A stretch of 64,000 nucleotides of DNA from Cymbomonas tetramitiformis (GCA_001247695.2 LGRX02035043.1:1-64000), one strand, 5' to 3'. Numbered from the stretch's first letter, positions 10,085 to 19,479 are shown. Made by a program: numbers and translations. Notes: generated by a model not told the origin, from the sequence alone.

Positions 10085-12114
10085 TCATTTTTCCAGCATT
10101 TGAACCCACAGGGGTATTGCACCAGCCTCTGCGATGGCTTGCTTCCTGTCATCAGAGTTACAGCTCAAGTTCCACAAGGCGCAGCCGCCGCGTTCTTCTT
10201 CGCCTCCGCGTTGCTGTCTCTCAGCAGCTCAACCAGCAGGGGCATCGCACCAGCCTCTGCGATGGCTTGCTCCAGACCATCACCACCACTCAAGTTCCAC
10301 AAGGCAGCCGCCACGTTCTTCTTCGCATCCGCACTGTCGTCTCTCAGCAGCTCAACTAGCGGGGGTATCGCACCAGCCTCAGCAATGGCTTGCTCCAGAC
10401 CATCACCGCCACTCAAGTTCCACAAGGCAGCCGCCACATTCTCCTTCGCCCCCGCATTGCCCGGTCTCTCAGCATCAGCTGAACCAGCAGGAGTATCGCA
10501 TCAGCCGCTGCGATGGCTTGCTCCAGACCATCAGCACCAACACTCAAGTTCCGCAAGGCAACTGCTGCGTTCTCCTTCGCCCCGCCCGCAATGCCGTCTC
10601 TCAGCAGCTGAACCAGCAGCGGTAACGCATCAGTCTATGCGATGGCTTGCCCCAGACCACCACCCCTACTCGATTCCCACAAGGCAGCCGTCACGTTCTC
10701 TCAGCAGCTCAACCAGCAGGGGCATCGCGCCAGCCTCTACGATGGCTTGCTCCACACCATCATCACCACTCAAGTTCCACAAGGCACCCCCTGTGTTCTC
10801 CGTCATTTGGCCCCGAACTGCCGTCTCTCAGCAGCTGAACCAGCAGCAGCGGTATCGCACCAGCCTCTGCGACGGCTTGCTCCAGACCATCACCACCAGT
10901 CCACCACTCAAGTTCCACAAGGCACCCGCTGCTGTCTCCTTCACCCCCGCACGGCCGTCTTTCAGCATCCAACCAGCAGCGGTACCGCACCAGCCTTTGC
11001 GATGGCTTGACCCAGACCATAACACACTCAAGTTCCGCAAGGCAACCGCTGCGTCCTCCTTTGCCCCGCCCGCACTGCGCCGTCTCTCGGCAGCTCAACC
11101 AGTAGGGGCATCGCACCAGCCTCTGCGATGGTTTGCTTCCTGTCATCAGAGTTGCAACTCAAGTTCCGTAAGGCAACCGCTGCGTTCTCCTTCGCCCCCG
11201 CCGCTGCCTTCTCTCAGCATCTGAACCAGCGGGTGAATCGCTCCAGCGTCTGCGATGGCTCGCTGCAGACCATCGCCAGAACTGAAGCTCAACAAGGCAG
11301 ACCGCGCGTTCTCCTTCGCCCCCGCCGCACTGCCGTCTCTCGGCAGCTCAGCCAGCAGGGGTATCGCACCGGCCTCTGCGACGGCTTGCGCCAGACCATC
11401 ACCAATACTCAACTTCTGTAGTAAGGCAGCCGCCGCGTTCCCCCTCAGCACCCCCGCACTGCCGTCCCTGAGCAGCTGAACCAATGGGGGTATCGCTCCA
11501 GCGTCTGCGATGGCTTGCTGCAGACCATGTTTGATCACGAATCTACTCAAGCTCCACAAGGCGGCCGGCGCCTTCTCCTTCGCATCTGCAATGCCGTCTC
11601 CGCTCAGCAGCTGAACTAGCGGGGGAATCGCTCCAGCGTCTGCGATGGATTGCTCCAGACCATCACCAATACTCAAGTTTCCCAAGGCGCCCACTGCGTT
11701 CTTCTTCGCCTCCGCACTTCGCCTCCACACTGCGTCTCTCAGCAGCGGGCGGGGTATCGTACCGGGCTCTGCGATGGCCTGCTCCAGACCAGCACCACGA
11801 CATTCAAGCTCCGCAAGGCGACCGCTGCGTTCTTCTTCGCCTCCGCACTGCCGCCTCTCAACGGCTGAACCAGCGGGGGTATCGCGCCAGCCTCTGTGGT
11901 GGTTTTTGCCAGGCCAGCACCATGACTTAAATTCCGCAAGGCAGCCGCCGCCTCCTCCTTTGCCCCCGCAATTATGCCGTTTCTCATCAACTGCACCAAA
12001 GTTTAGCGGGTCAGTCTCTGCGATAGCTTGCTTGTGCTCTTTCTGATTCACATCAGACAAGGTCGACAAGACATCTACAGCCTTCTCGCGCTGCTCCATC
12101 GCATGTCGTCGTTC
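10085..12114 (-). pseudogene. 3' half of a TIR-SAM-ARM gene: armadillo repeats
   Basis: The minus strand encodes many tandem armadillo repeats of about 42 residues with the consensus QAIAEAGAIPPLVQLL, then AKENAAAALWNLS. Clear copies lie at 10165-10437 and 11146-11740, and fragments fill the rest. The reading frame changes many times (for example near 11146, near 11740 and between 10440 and 10760), so no continuous protein can be read. The repeat region ends with a stop at 10085-10087. Its 5' side breaks off exactly at the Polinton-like virus insertion (12115) and resumes on the far side at 36885 with SAM and TIR segments. ARM repeats form protein-binding or autoinhibitory scaffolds. The frame breaks indicate a decayed copy, or many sequencing indels. 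Confidence 0.75.
12109..12114. repeat. left 6-bp target-site duplication
   Basis: TCGTTC lies immediately outside the left inverted repeat and is repeated at 36879-36884 outside the right one. A 6-bp duplication is the expected footprint of the retroviral-type integrase used by Polintons and PLVs. Confidence 0.9.
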
Positions 12115-12649
12115 ACTACATGGGAAGCGTGTAGAGGGGGAGTATCCTTATTAAATACAACTGTATTCCTTAAGTACCTTCTGTATTTTGCCAGGATTTC
12201 CCAGTATTTCGGAACGCTTCCCATGTAGTGAGCACCTACGGTTATCTATGGCAAATCTTCATAAGTCGACACCGTGACCGCCTACTTACCGCCCACGCCC
12301 GCCTTGCATCACTCGCTTCCCCAAGCTCGCTAACATATATCCATTGTGTGATTGTGTTCTTTAGTATTAATCCCCCGGTTTGGAACACGGGAAATGTTGT
12401 CAATATCATATATTATATCATATATTACTGTTTTGGATACATTCCCCGTGATCGGAAACAATCGGAGATTGTGTCATTTATAAGTCTATACGGGAATTGT
12501 TGCTCATATCATATATTATATAACATATTACTGTTTTGGATACATTCCCCGTCATTTATAAGTCTATACGGGATTTGTTGCTCATATCATATATTATATA
12601 ACATATTACTGTTTTGGATACATTTACCGTTTTTCTCTTCCGATATCTT
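12115..12649 (+). repeat. left terminal inverted repeat of the PLV
   Basis: Starts ACTACATGGGAAGCG and matches, in reverse complement, 36301-36878, down to the inner boundary CGATATCTT (left) and AAGATATCG (right). The left copy is about 43 bp shorter, mainly because a spacer between the second and third 61-bp palindromes is missing. The outer 115 bp are themselves flanked by a 15-bp inverted repeat (12115-12129 and 12215-12229). The inner half contains three 61-bp palindromes. Confidence 0.92.
12388..12629. repeat. three copies of the 61-bp palindromic repeat (left TIR)
   Basis: Copies at 12388-12448, 12491-12551 and 12569-12629. Each has outer arms related to CGGGAAATGTTG and GGATACATTCCCCG around an AT core of TATATTA type. 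The spacer carries CATTTATAAGTCTATACGGG. The right TIR holds the matching copies, and relatives occur inside the element (see 19419, 22989, 27421, 29557 and 32545). Confidence 0.9.
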
Positions 12650-12681
12650 ATCATTAATTCTAAAAAATCCCCCCGAAGAAA

Positions 12682-13512
12682 TTACGGGTTTGGAGAATGA
12701 GGAGTCAATTTCAAGAAAAATCTAATAACATCGGTTGAAAAATTTTGAAACAACGAAGAAATTCTAAGCTCCAAATTATTCTCTCCAAGTAAATTTGAAG
12801 ATGCAACTAATGTATCTCTCCTCGCTTCGCTAGTAAAGAAACCTAAACCTTCACAAATCAAAACATAGTTGTCTACAATGTTATTATTCACATCTGAATC
12901 AGCGTGTTGAATTTTGAAATTAGCTTGTTGAGTACCTGTTTCATTACCTGCTAGCTGAAATATACACATTACACCAAAAGTATTTGAAGGAAATTCCAAT
13001 ATTCGAATACCTTGACCAGCTTTAGGCTGTATTCTCGGAAAATTTGACAAATTAAGATTTTCGTATTGTAAAGTTTTTGTTGTTAACTTATTGCATTCTA
13101 TATCATTACATTCTATATCATTGCAACCTATTATATCACCTTTCATATTAATTCTGAAAAATTGAGTTGCACTACCATCAGGTTTTTTTTGAAAATTTAT
13201 AAAATATATAGTTTCAGCATTTAGTATGTCCACGGCTGAGGTATTCAAACCAATAAATGAATTACCTGATACTTTTGTTCCAAATAAATCAATGTTAGTT
13301 TTGTTATTTGTAGTATTGTTTATTTCTCCATTAACTCTTGCATTTCCATCTACTTCTAAACCGGAAATTTTTACACTTGCTCCAGCGGTTGCCGGTTCCA
13401 AAACATTATTTGTTTCGGTCCATTTTGAAGTTTGTACAGGATTGTATGTTTGACCATTAATTGTATCACATGTTAAATTCTTACAAACTAAACTTTGTCC
13501 AAAACTTGACAT
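12682..13512 (-). CDS. fibre-like surface protein A
   Basis: A 276-residue protein with no database-type motif that I recognise. The N-terminus MSSFGQSLVCKNLTCDTING closely resembles the starts of the proteins at 14074-15996 and 16019-16465. The middle is rich in Asn/Thr and contains short repeats (CNDIE, CNDIE, CNKLT). The C-terminal 110 residues look like a beta-sandwich head (GIRILEF, GVMCIFQLAG, NYVLICEGLGFF). This layout (short N-terminal anchor, beta shaft, globular head) is that of a trimeric viral fibre, so a receptor-binding vertex protein is likely. It is the last gene before the left TIR, 32 bp from it. Confidence 0.55.
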   Translation of the reverse strand: MSSFGQSLVCKNLTCDTINGQTYNPVQTSKWTETNNVLEPATAGASVKISGLEVDGNARVNGEINNTTNNKTNIDLFGTKVSGNSFIGLNTSAVDILNAETIYFINFQKKPDGSATQFFRINMKGDIIGCNDIECNDIECNKLTTKTLQYENLNLSNFPRIQPKAGQGIRILEFPSNTFGVMCIFQLAGNETGTQQANFKIQHADSDVNNNIVDNYVLICEGLGFFTSEARRDTLVASSNLLGENNLELRISSLFQNFSTDVIRFFLKLTPHSPNP

Positions 13513-13525
13513 ATATCATATGTAC

Positions 13526-14062
13526 TTATTTAAATTTCACGCGGTATCGCTTATATTGTTTTATATGATTAATGCCCAATAATCCATGTGCATTATCATA
13601 GACATTTACTATTCCCCAAGCAAGTTCTTCAGTTGTATCTAAGACTAATGGGACATCCTGAAATCTTGTAGTATTTACTTGACCGCCGACTCCAATAACC
13701 AAACCTGGTTCGTTGTTAAAATCGGACGTGCCATCTGGATGAATTATTCCTATATGTCTTGCATCGGCGGTAGACATTTGTGTAATCATGGCACCCGTAT
13801 CATATATCAAAGAAACATGCTCATCGTCCATTGCCAAGGATACTGACACCCATTTATCTCGGCGTTCTGTTTTTGCTTTTGTTTTTGGTAAGTTCTGTTT
13901 ATTATATCTTCTTACGTTTCCTTGGGCGTTAGCAATATTTCTTACCTTACATCGAGTGTTTGCGAGTCTTCCATTTATAATTCCTTTAATTCTCATACCG
14001 ACCCCATCTTGAACGACGGTTTCACAACTTGGTAAATTAGGATCATTTCGCTTTACAGGCAT
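13526..14062 (-). CDS. retropepsin-like aspartic protease
   Basis: A 178-residue protein. The first 70 residues are basic. The rest fits a single-lobe retroviral-type aspartic protease: a flap-side strand VSVSLAMDDEHVSLIYDTGA with the catalytic DTGA at about residues 88-91, an Ile/Val-rich middle (PGLVIGVGGQ), and the conserved C-terminal HGLLGINHIKQY, equivalent to the hydrophobic-Gly ILG motif of retropepsins. Such enzymes act as homodimers. Here a role in maturing capsid or fibre proteins is plausible because it lies between fibre-like and capsid genes. Polintons normally carry an adenovirus-type cysteine protease instead, and none is seen here. The protein has no linked reverse transcriptase. 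Confidence 0.7.
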   Translation of the reverse strand: MPVKRNDPNLPSCETVVQDGVGMRIKGIINGRLANTRCKVRNIANAQGNVRRYNKQNLPKTKAKTERRDKWVSVSLAMDDEHVSLIYDTGAMITQMSTADARHIGIIHPDGTSDFNNEPGLVIGVGGQVNTTRFQDVPLVLDTTEELAWGIVNVYDNAHGLLGINHIKQYKRYRVKFK

Positions 14063-14073
14063 TTATAATATAT

Positions 14074-15996
14074 TTACAATTTAAATGACGGTTGTAAATA
14101 ACATATAACTGCATTTGGCGATGCATGAGTTACGGTTTCCATACAACACCCGATTACACCATTAGTCGCCGCAACTGCCGAAGAATTGACAACACCATTT
14201 GCTTGAAGTCCTAAAAGCTGACCCTTGGTGTACGATCCATCAATACAGTTAACAGAACAGAAACCGCTAATTAGTACAAAACAAGAATTACCTGCAAGAC
14301 TATCTTGGACACATACACCTATAACACCGACATTGGTATTAGTAGCTGTGTTTGTTGCTGCATAGGGTTTGACACCATTGATGTTAGTGCTTACATCGTC
14401 AAAAGAAAGAACAGTTCCTGATGTGATTGTAGAAGCTGTTGTATTTTCCATTGTGTAAACTTGGCCTGTGAATGTGTTTGGTGATGTCGTTTTTCTATAA
14501 GCACTCGTCAGTTGAGTTAATGGAATACCATCAGTCGTTATCGAAGATGTGTCTGGTGTTGTGTAAGCCCAATCAATGCTGTTCGTGATTCTTATGGCCG
14601 TCGTATCCAAATCTGAAGTGAGGTTGATTGAACCACCGGTATTTCCGACAGCAAGGACCTGTGATAAACTTGGAACACCGCCGCCACTAGAAACAGGACC
14701 ATATCGGACCTCATTGGATGCTGTGTCATAATGCAACATTTGTGACTCGCTTGCTGGGTCGGGAGACAATCTTATAGGCCTGATATAACAACTACTTGCG
14801 ACACCGGCATTTAATTCTACCCCGCTTGCATTCAAAACAATTGTGTTATCGGTGTTAACCGCACTCTGAGTAGAGTTTTGTCCTGCCAAAGCACCTATGT
14901 TTATGGAACTTTCACCGGCGGTATATTCACCTGCATATTTTCCAATGTTCACTGCTGCATCTTTGCAGTTAACCTGACCACAGTCGTCGCCAATAGACAC
15001 GACATAGTCACCACAATTACTATTACATGAACCGGAACCAATTGCAATCGTATCATTACTTGTTGTATTGTTAATGGACAATGCATTCCTACCTATAGCG
15101 ATAGAACGGTCTCCAATGTGGTCGGCGTTTGTATACCCTTGAGTTTGTTCTCCTATCGATACCTTACCTAGACCGAGAGAGCCACTCTCAATTCTAAGAT
15201 TATTCCCACTAAGTTTCTCTTGATTGACTACCATGGTACCCGTTCCGGTGTATGAAACATCGGCGACACTGCTTGCAGCACCTCGGGTGGTTACATCTTG
15301 AAGTGTAGATGTATCAGGTTGAACTGGTAAATTTGTTAACGCTGAACCGTCACCCACAAATGCAATAGCATTAATACTATTTGTGGTCGTGCTACCTTGA
15401 TCGGTGACCGATTGAAGATTTTGATTAGCACCTGTGGGTAAGTTGGTTAATAATGAGCCATCTCCAATATACTTACCTGCAGTTAATGTTAGATCGCCGG
15501 TATCAAGAACTAATGGACCATTAGATACCAGCAGTCCACTGCCGAAAGGCTCTATATTGATTGTTGTCTGCAAGCAGGTTACCTCGTTGATGCCCGTTTC
15601 GCCTATCTTAACTCGTGTTTGTTCAACAGGATCCAAGCTTTTAATCTCAAACGATGCATCGAGGTCATCGAGGCCTGCTGAGAATCGTGATTTCGACACT
15701 GGATTGTTTAATACGAAGTCGTTGAATTTTATTGAAGTGTGTACCTTTAGCGACCCATCTGTCAATAAGGACATTTGTTCTCGTTCATTTAATGGGTCTT
15801 GAGTATCCAGGAATTTGATATCGTTCTGGTAGCGTATGTCCGAGCCGATATGCATGGTCTCGAGTGGCGATTCAACGCTGCCTATAGTTTGGCACACAAC
15901 TGTATCGCACGTTAGTGTATCGGTTGGACCCGTGCCATTTACAAATGGTTTACCGTTAATTTCTGTTACAATTAAATTTGAACCGAAAGCTGACAT
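14074..15996 (-). CDS. large fibre/adhesin-like surface protein B
   Basis: A 640-residue protein that starts MSAFGSNLIVTEINGKPF, sharing the N-terminal peptide of its neighbours. Residues of about 160-260 repeat a phage-fibre-like pattern (KYIGDGSLLTNLP and FVGDGSALTNLP). The region of about 290-370 has YadA-head-like repeats (SIAIGRNALS, TIAIGSGSCN, VNIGKYAGEY, INIGALAGQN). It then reads CYIRPIRLSPDP followed by MLHYDTASNEVRYGP, a motif common in tail-fibre proteins of phages and large algal viruses. The C-terminal 200 residues look like a receptor-binding head. It is probably a trimeric fibre on the virion. The Cys-rich pattern in the repeats (SCNSNCGD, DDCGQVNCKD) is unusual. Confidence 0.7.
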   Translation of the reverse strand: MSAFGSNLIVTEINGKPFVNGTGPTDTLTCDTVVCQTIGSVESPLETMHIGSDIRYQNDIKFLDTQDPLNEREQMSLLTDGSLKVHTSIKFNDFVLNNPVSKSRFSAGLDDLDASFEIKSLDPVEQTRVKIGETGINEVTCLQTTINIEPFGSGLLVSNGPLVLDTGDLTLTAGKYIGDGSLLTNLPTGANQNLQSVTDQGSTTTNSINAIAFVGDGSALTNLPVQPDTSTLQDVTTRGAASSVADVSYTGTGTMVVNQEKLSGNNLRIESGSLGLGKVSIGEQTQGYTNADHIGDRSIAIGRNALSINNTTSNDTIAIGSGSCNSNCGDYVVSIGDDCGQVNCKDAAVNIGKYAGEYTAGESSINIGALAGQNSTQSAVNTDNTIVLNASGVELNAGVASSCYIRPIRLSPDPASESQMLHYDTASNEVRYGPVSSGGGVPSLSQVLAVGNTGGSINLTSDLDTTAIRITNSIDWAYTTPDTSSITTDGIPLTQLTSAYRKTTSPNTFTGQVYTMENTTASTITSGTVLSFDDVSTNINGVKPYAATNTATNTNVGVIGVCVQDSLAGNSCFVLISGFCSVNCIDGSYTKGQLLGLQANGVVNSSAVAATNGVIGCCMETVTHASPNAVICYLQPSFKL

Positions 15997-16018
15997 TATA
16001 TATTATACTTTTTATATT

Positions 16019-16465
16019 TTATCCTGTATTCCGATAAGATGTTGAAATCACATACCAATTTCCTGGAATGTCAACAACGGTAGTTGAACCTGATTGAAAC
16101 GTCCTTTCGCCTGATGCAATTAGAGTGACGCTCGTTATACTTTCGCCATTGGTTGCATCATTTTTCAACTCAATATCGCCGTTAGTTGTGTCTGAATATC
16201 CATTTATTCTGTCACCCGCAAACTTTTGAAGAGTCACTATTCCGCCTGTTGCGGCTGTTCCGTTATAAATTGTAAACATTTTACCTTTGATAGCAGGTAG
16301 ACATTCCGGCAATCGAACAGTTGAGGCAGTATCACCTAATATAATTTGATTCTGTACGTCATCCTCTGTTAATTCTATATCTGTTCCATTTCTTAGTGTT
16401 GTGCGAAACGTAGTATTGGCATAAGTCAAGGTTTTTGCATTTAGTTCATTTCCAAAAGCTGACAT
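16019..16465 (-). CDS. small fibre-like surface protein C
   Basis: A 148-residue protein starting MSAFGNELNAKTLTYANTTF. The MS(A/S)FG start and the following hydrophilic beta-type sequence match the two neighbouring fibre-like proteins. The remainder (IILGDTASTVRLPE, GKMFTIYNGT, GNWYVIS) resembles the short beta-helical or carbohydrate-binding end domains found in phage and algal virus tail spikes. It is probably a vertex or fibre component that uses the same capsid anchor. Function is inferred from the shared N-terminus and position. Confidence 0.5.
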   Translation of the reverse strand: MSAFGNELNAKTLTYANTTFRTTLRNGTDIELTEDDVQNQIILGDTASTVRLPECLPAIKGKMFTIYNGTAATGGIVTLQKFAGDRINGYSDTTNGDIELKNDATNGESITSVTLIASGERTFQSGSTTVVDIPGNWYVISTSYRNTG

Positions 16466-16478
16466 TGTATATACTAAT

Positions 16479-16799
16479 CTATGAAAAAAACAAAGGCACA
16501 GGTTGTAATAATCGACTATTCAATGGATGCTCCATCGGGAAATGGAACATTTCCATTTCTTTTGACACTTTTTGATTGTGCCCTAAAGTATAAGATTTGT
16601 ATCCAGCCAGAGGATGAACGTTGCTAATCCTGAATGGTGGATATGTGATGTCATTGATTGTTTTACATGGTAGCTGTTGCATCATAACCGGTCTAAAACC
16701 TGACATTTGAAACATCGTCGCGGTATGAATCTGTTTGTCCACGTTGGGTCCTACATCTTTCATCATGTTGTAACTGCTTAATCCTGGCTGTTGAGCCAT
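16479..16799 (-). CDS. small virion-cluster protein of unknown function
   Basis: A 106-residue protein, Met- and Gln-rich at the N-terminus (MAQQPGLSSYNMMKD), with a conserved-looking core PFRISNVHPLAGY and no hydrophobic helix. Not recognised. It sits between fibre-like gene C and the major capsid gene on the same strand with gaps of 13 and 23 bp, so it is probably a structural or cement protein. Confidence 0.5.
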   Translation of the reverse strand: MAQQPGLSSYNMMKDVGPNVDKQIHTATMFQMSGFRPVMMQQLPCKTINDITYPPFRISNVHPLAGYKSYTLGHNQKVSKEMEMFHFPMEHPLNSRLLQPVPLFFS

Positions 16800-16822
16800 G
16801 TTTGTATACTATTAACCGCTTT

Positions 16823-18157
16823 TTAAAATACAGTTTCGATCACACGGTTTTGACCGATACGAAGAACTGCGGTCGTTTCGCAAATAATCATGGTTTCGTT
16901 TGTTGTAAGTACCGTTTGTAGCGGGTCTACTGGTGACGCAATAGGAGTTTGATAGTACATTGAACTTGATAATCCTCTGCTATCTAAACCAGTTAAATTT
17001 CTTACACCCATTTCTGAGGGAAGATTCAAACGTACCATAGGAATGAACTGATTATTGAGCCAATCTTCATAACTGTTAATCTTACAACCCGATAGTGTAC
17101 CGTAGTTGTCCGCTTTAGAGATAGTCAGCAGATTGAATGCTGCAAGAGGGTCGACTCGATAGTTAGGCACAAACAAGTTGTTGATATTGAACTGTAGAGC
17201 ACCCAATCCACCTGCTGAAAACTGAAAGTATGAGGGTAGGTAAGCTGTTCCACATGTATTTTCCAATTTGATAAGTCCTTTGTTTTTTTCTCTATAATCA
17301 CTAGGCCTTTGCACAGCATATATGTTATTAATGCATTGTGAACTCAAAGAGAACCTTGTCGATTTGGCCATACCACCAGCTCCTTCGAAAAAGGTAAAGT
17401 AATTGCAATACGGAATTTCCAAGAATCCATCACGCAATTTTGATTCTACCGCTGCGTCGTAGACCCCTGAACTAAACGTGATCGTCTCAACGGTAAAGTA
17501 AAGTTTGTCCAATTTAAAATTGCCTTTCGATACTAATTCTTCTTGAGCTTTCGTGTCAATTTCAAAACCAGGTGTTTTTGTTTTTTGCCAACACCCGAGG
17601 ACTTCTGGACCTGCAAGGTATAGCCTTATCTGGATCGGTGGGCAACAGCTGGTATCAATGTATGAAGGTTCAGCTTCACCCAAAAACGTTAGCCATTGAT
17701 TCAAAATATATGGACGAGGTGTGCTGTAAAAGCCCTCGGCTACAGAGATTTCTTGATTCTTAAGAACCCTTTGATAAGTCATTTCTTTGCTAAGAGTGGT
17801 TTTGATAGTATCAAGTACGCAACTGACCGTGTTGTAGGATTGAAAACCAGTGGTCAACTGCTGCCCTCCGGCGAAAATTTCCATTCTTTGAATCAGTTTC
17901 TCGATGCCATTGGGGAGCGTCGTATGTAATTCATCAGCAACATCTTCGTCGTTTTGAAATGCTAAAGGCGTTGTACAGGAACCTAAACAATGCATGGCTA
18001 AACTCTTCATGTTTACAATTGAATTAACGGGTAAATTTAGTGTAATAGTACTATACCTTGATGCTTCGGTAAGATTAGTAGTCTCTAATCTGAAGTAATT
18101 AGTTGAATACGAATTCATTTTCGATAAGCCGTAGGCCAGAGACATCGGGAGGCTCAT
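16823..18157 (-). CDS. MCP: major capsid protein (double jelly-roll)
   Basis: A 444-residue protein with the length and character of PLV major capsid proteins. Features include an N-terminal YFRLETTNLTEASRYSTITL strand region, LPNGIEKLIQRMEIFAGGQQL around residues 77-97, a central FTFFEGAGGMAKSTRFSLSS region, SSQCINNIYAVQRPSDY at about 275-290, and a C-terminal NETMIICETTAVLRIG. Two beta-rich halves are separated near residue 215, as in double jelly-roll folds that form pseudo-hexameric capsomers. It sits directly next to the minor capsid gene, as is usual. The ATG is preceded by an AT-rich stretch (TATATATACAAAA) that probably drives late expression. Confidence 0.88.
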   Translation of the reverse strand: MSLPMSLAYGLSKMNSYSTNYFRLETTNLTEASRYSTITLNLPVNSIVNMKSLAMHCLGSCTTPLAFQNDEDVADELHTTLPNGIEKLIQRMEIFAGGQQLTTGFQSYNTVSCVLDTIKTTLSKEMTYQRVLKNQEISVAEGFYSTPRPYILNQWLTFLGEAEPSYIDTSCCPPIQIRLYLAGPEVLGCWQKTKTPGFEIDTKAQEELVSKGNFKLDKLYFTVETITFSSGVYDAAVESKLRDGFLEIPYCNYFTFFEGAGGMAKSTRFSLSSQCINNIYAVQRPSDYREKNKGLIKLENTCGTAYLPSYFQFSAGGLGALQFNINNLFVPNYRVDPLAAFNLLTISKADNYGTLSGCKINSYEDWLNNQFIPMVRLNLPSEMGVRNLTGLDSRGLSSSMYYQTPIASPVDPLQTVLTTNETMIICETTAVLRIGQNRVIETVF

Positions 18158-18183
18158 TTTTGTATATATATTATAAAGATATA

Positions 18184-19191
18184 TTATAAAATATCTGAGA
18201 GACCAGCAGGTGCCAATTCTTCAACTTTAATACTTAAAGAATAATTGATAGAACCGTCTGACGCTTGAGTCGGAGATGCCAATGTGATTAATCTTGCTTT
18301 GGAATCTGTAAGTGTGATTCTAAATGAAGTAAATTGAGACCCAGACACTTCAATAACAAAGTTGTCGTTTGGGTCTATATATCGTATGAAGTCTGTCGTT
18401 GTGTCACTAGGCAATAGTATTTTCGCCCAGATATCAGAACTTATCATTTCGTTAGTGTTTGTAAAAGTAGAAAGATTGGCTGATTCAATATTGTGTGTTG
18501 GTAACGATGTTATCCTAAGGTACAATGCATCGTTGGTTTGAATGTTGCAAGGGTATATTGAATCTCTTTGTTCAGGTGATAAATTATTTGAATCAAACAA
18601 GTCTAAGAGCTGAGACACTGTACTCATACCTGCCGTACTGCGGTTAACACGGCCACCGAGTACTTGGTCAGAATCGTTGTATTTGCCTGCTCTGGAAACT
18701 GAGGTGTTTAAGGCAATGTCTAAAGGAGACCCAGGTGTTGCGTTGAAATCACCGCTAACGCTAAATGCTACGAGTTTGATAGTGGGCTGAGCTGGTGTCA
18801 ATGTTATACGAAATTTGTTTTCGAAATTTTGAACATTTCCGCTTCCGCCATCGTAAGTGACGGTTACTGAAGTGATGGATCCAGCGATGGCCTTCATTAA
18901 TTCAGTTTCTAACAAAGATGTAATTTGACTTAACTCTGTATAATTTGCATAACGTATTTGTACTTCCGTCAAAGTATTGGCAACGGTATCACCTACATAG
19001 AAGATGCCATTGGTCTCGTTGATACTATACCATGTCTTTGCACATGAGAAAGTATTCAAAGTCAATCTCAGTTTGGTTTGTGCTCGATAATTTATCAGCT
19101 GGGTGGGTATGTTCATTTGCAAAACACGTGCGTCTCCATTGCTATTGTCTTCGGAAGACAAGAATAGCGTTCTTGTGCTAATTACGCTCAT
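18184..19191 (-). CDS. mCP: minor capsid (penton) protein, single jelly-roll
   Basis: A 335-residue beta-rich protein immediately upstream of the major capsid gene on the coding strand. It starts ISTRTLFLSSEDN, a form typical of PLV and virophage minor capsid proteins. It continues with RLTLNTFSCAKTWYSI and has a long Thr/Asn-rich centre. It ends with a strand pair (FRITLTDSKARLITL, NYSLSIKVEEL) typical of a jelly roll. Penton proteins form the capsid vertices and should bind the fibre-like proteins. It overlaps the next gene by 14 nt, suggesting co-expression. Confidence 0.78.
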   Translation of the reverse strand: MSVISTRTLFLSSEDNSNGDARVLQMNIPTQLINYRAQTKLRLTLNTFSCAKTWYSINETNGIFYVGDTVANTLTEVQIRYANYTELSQITSLLETELMKAIAGSITSVTVTYDGGSGNVQNFENKFRITLTPAQPTIKLVAFSVSGDFNATPGSPLDIALNTSVSRAGKYNDSDQVLGGRVNRSTAGMSTVSQLLDLFDSNNLSPEQRDSIYPCNIQTNDALYLRITSLPTHNIESANLSTFTNTNEMISSDIWAKILLPSDTTTDFIRYIDPNDNFVIEVSGSQFTSFRITLTDSKARLITLASPTQASDGSINYSLSIKVEELAPAGLSDIL

Positions 19192-19390
19192 CTATATTAA
19201 TATAACAATTATCTTTTATAGAATTAACAGTATCCCGCTCTAAAGGAATTGGTTCTTCAATGTTCCCAGTACAAAGGTCATCGTAAAATTCTGGACGTTT
19301 GATATAATCATCTACAAGCAATTCTACATGAGCTTCTTTAATATCGGGGTATTGAAGTTTGGCTAAGCGTATCAATTCTTCACGATCCAT
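19178..19390 (-). CDS. small acidic protein of the capsid cluster
   Basis: A 70-residue acidic protein (MDREELIRLAKLQYPDIKE) with a predicted helical first half. Its end overlaps the start of the minor capsid gene by 14 nt. Not recognised. The sequence LAKLQYPD followed by VELLVDDYIKRP suggests a small UBA-like or helix-turn-helix fold, but this is a guess. Confidence 0.55.
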   Translation of the reverse strand: MDREELIRLAKLQYPDIKEAHVELLVDDYIKRPEFYDDLCTGNIEEPIPLERDTVNSIKDNCYINIDERN

Positions 19391-19418
19391 TGTAATATAT
19401 AGATAATAAATTTGAAAG

Positions 19419-19479
19419 CGTTAAATGTTTCCCAAACAGTAATATATATAATATAATTCAATATTGGCAACATTTAACG
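19419..19479. repeat. 61-bp palindromic repeat, internal copy 1
   Basis: Arms CGTTAAATGTTTCCC and GGCAACATTTAACG enclose an AT core (AGTAATATATATAATATAAT). The right arm supplies the stop codon of the lipase-like gene (stop at 19474-19476). In RNA it could fold as a hairpin at the 3' end of that gene. Confidence 0.9.

Noticed and set aside
9956..11224. Long plus-strand open frame of more than 400 codons
   Set aside because: It is the antisense shadow of the armadillo repeats on the minus strand; the codon pattern and repeat consensus fit the minus strand.
13526..14062. Retropepsin taken as part of a retrotransposon
   Set aside because: No reverse transcriptase, RNase H or LTR is linked; it is embedded in viral genes with viral composition and spacing.
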